Assembly: GCA_041552775.1 (NCBI GenBank)
Contig: JBFEKH010000119.1
Coordinates: forward strand, 1-6,320
Origin: Allopontixanthobacter sp041552775
GTDB taxonomy: Bacteria; Pseudomonadota; Alphaproteobacteria; Sphingomonadales; Sphingomonadaceae
DNA length: 6,320 nt
Reading direction: 5' to 3'
Under the pieces are notes generated by a model. The model did not search any database. It had not been told where the DNA came from and saw nothing but the letters and a program-made list of their open reading frames with translations. Positions within the stretch are counted from its first letter, which is position 1. Each line of letters starts with the position of its first letter. Both the position numbers and the translations under genes were made by a program. This document shows, in pieces, positions 5,634 to 6,320 of this stretch.

Positions 5634-6320
5634 TCAATGCAGAGCGAGGAGCATGGCACCGACCGGGCCGGCATCCTCCATCAGTTTGGGCGCGACGAGC
5701 GTGCCCATGATCCGATCCTCGTCAAAATCAGTGAGGTACCCTGCGAGCAGGTTAGGCAAGATCTTGCCTGCCTGCTCGATTATCTGGGGCTGCCCGATCG
5801 AAACGCCGCCGCCAAGCACGATCCGCTGCGGCGAGTGGGTCAGGATCAATGCTGCGAGCAGTTCGGCAAGGTCGCCTGCAACCTGGCTCCAGCGCGCATC
5901 GCCCGGGTCGAGCATGGAGGGATCGCAGCCAAAGCGCGCGGTCAATGCAGGCCCGCTGATCAGGCCTTCGATGCAATCCTTGTGAAAGTGGCAGGTGCCC
6001 GCGAATTCGTCCCCCGGCGCCCGCCGCGTCCGGATGTGACCGATTTCGGGATGCAGCACGCCGTGGACAGGAGCCCCGTCTACCAGCAAGCCGCCGCCAA
6101 GTCCGGTGCCGATGGTCAGATAGATGACATTCGCGCATCCCTGTGCGGCGCCCAGGCGGTGTTCTGCAATTGCAGCCGCGTTCACATCTGTGTCGACCGT
6201 GATCGGCAAGCCCTCTCTGATGCGCGCCGGTGCGATCACGTCGGCGCCCGACCAGCCGGGCTTCGGCGTGGCGAGTATGTTGCCGTAATCGGCCGCCAGC
6301 GGATCGAGTCTGATCGGTCC
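5634..6320 (-). CDS. ROK-family fructokinase (EC 2.7.1.4 type), N-terminus outside window
   Basis: The frame is open from the right edge to TGA at 5634-5636, showing 228 residues; about 70 N-terminal residues are missing against a usual length near 300. ROK sugar kinases phosphorylate hexoses with ATP in the cytoplasm. Visible features in order are PKPGW (in the 6240-6272 region), DTDVNAAA (from 6194; the catalytic-Asp region), the phosphate-binding YLTIGTGLGGG, HPEIGHI, the cysteine/histidine cluster TCHFHKDC (about 5973-5996) followed by EGLISGPAL, and VLGGGVS near the C-terminus. The HPEIGH plus CxFHxDCxEGL combination is typical of zinc-containing bacterial fructokinases (Bacillus YdhR/GmuE type) rather than glucokinases or NagC repressors. 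The GTG at 6237-6239 is internal, since homologous sequence continues upstream of it. Substrate preference for fructose is a family inference; mannose is possible. It appears unrelated in function to the TIR and CHAT genes. Confidence 0.88.
   Translation of the reverse strand, partial: GPIRLDPLAADYGNILATPKPGWSGADVIAPARIREGLPITVDTDVNAAAIAEHRLGAAQGCANVIYLTIGTGLGGGLLVDGAPVHGVLHPEIGHIRTRRAPGDEFAGTCHFHKDCIEGLISGPALTARFGCDPSMLDPGDARWSQVAGDLAELLAALILTHSPQRIVLGGGVSIGQPQIIEQAGKILPNLLAGYLTDFDEDRIMGTLVAPKLMEDAGPVGAMLLALH

Overview
The window looks like a chromosomal segment of an alphaproteobacterium, most likely a sphingomonad or Erythrobacter-type organism. This is inferred from the moderately GC-rich coding style, the TolB-like/TPR protein type and the flanking metabolic genes; no rRNA or marker gene confirms it. 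Both ends are ordinary metabolism and both are cut by the window. At the left edge (+) is the C-terminus of a molybdopterin-binding xanthine dehydrogenase/aldehyde oxidase large subunit. At the right edge (-) is most of a ROK-family fructokinase.

Between them lies a three-gene accessory block. (1) A 63-residue mini-protein (516-707, +) is built in strict 9-residue register from the motif [M/V]RGNDADRT. Its repeats differ almost only at synonymous third positions, so it is very probably a real, selected protein. (2) 52 bases downstream is an 890-residue protein (760-3432, +) with a cytoplasmic CHAT caspase-like protease domain (His236/Cys281), one predicted membrane segment, a low-complexity Pro/Ala/Glu and poly-Pro/Gly linker, and an OmpA-like peptidoglycan-binding domain. 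(3) Convergent with it, and overlapping its 3' end by 8 bp, is a 657-residue protein (3425-5398, -) with an N-terminal TIR domain that keeps the candidate NADase glutamate (Glu86), one membrane segment, a TolB-like (COG5616-type) domain and TPR repeats.

Both large proteins share the same plan: an immunity-type effector domain (CHAT or TIR) on the predicted cytoplasmic side, a single membrane span, and a binding or sensing module on the predicted periplasmic side. A working hypothesis is an envelope-monitoring, conflict or stress-response module in which the repeat mini-protein is a partner or substrate of the CHAT protease. Domain identities are read from recognisable motifs; the functional link between the three genes is inference. 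No tRNA, rRNA, CRISPR array, insertion sequence or attachment site was seen. The gaps 278-515 and 5399-5633 hold only weak candidate regulatory sequences.
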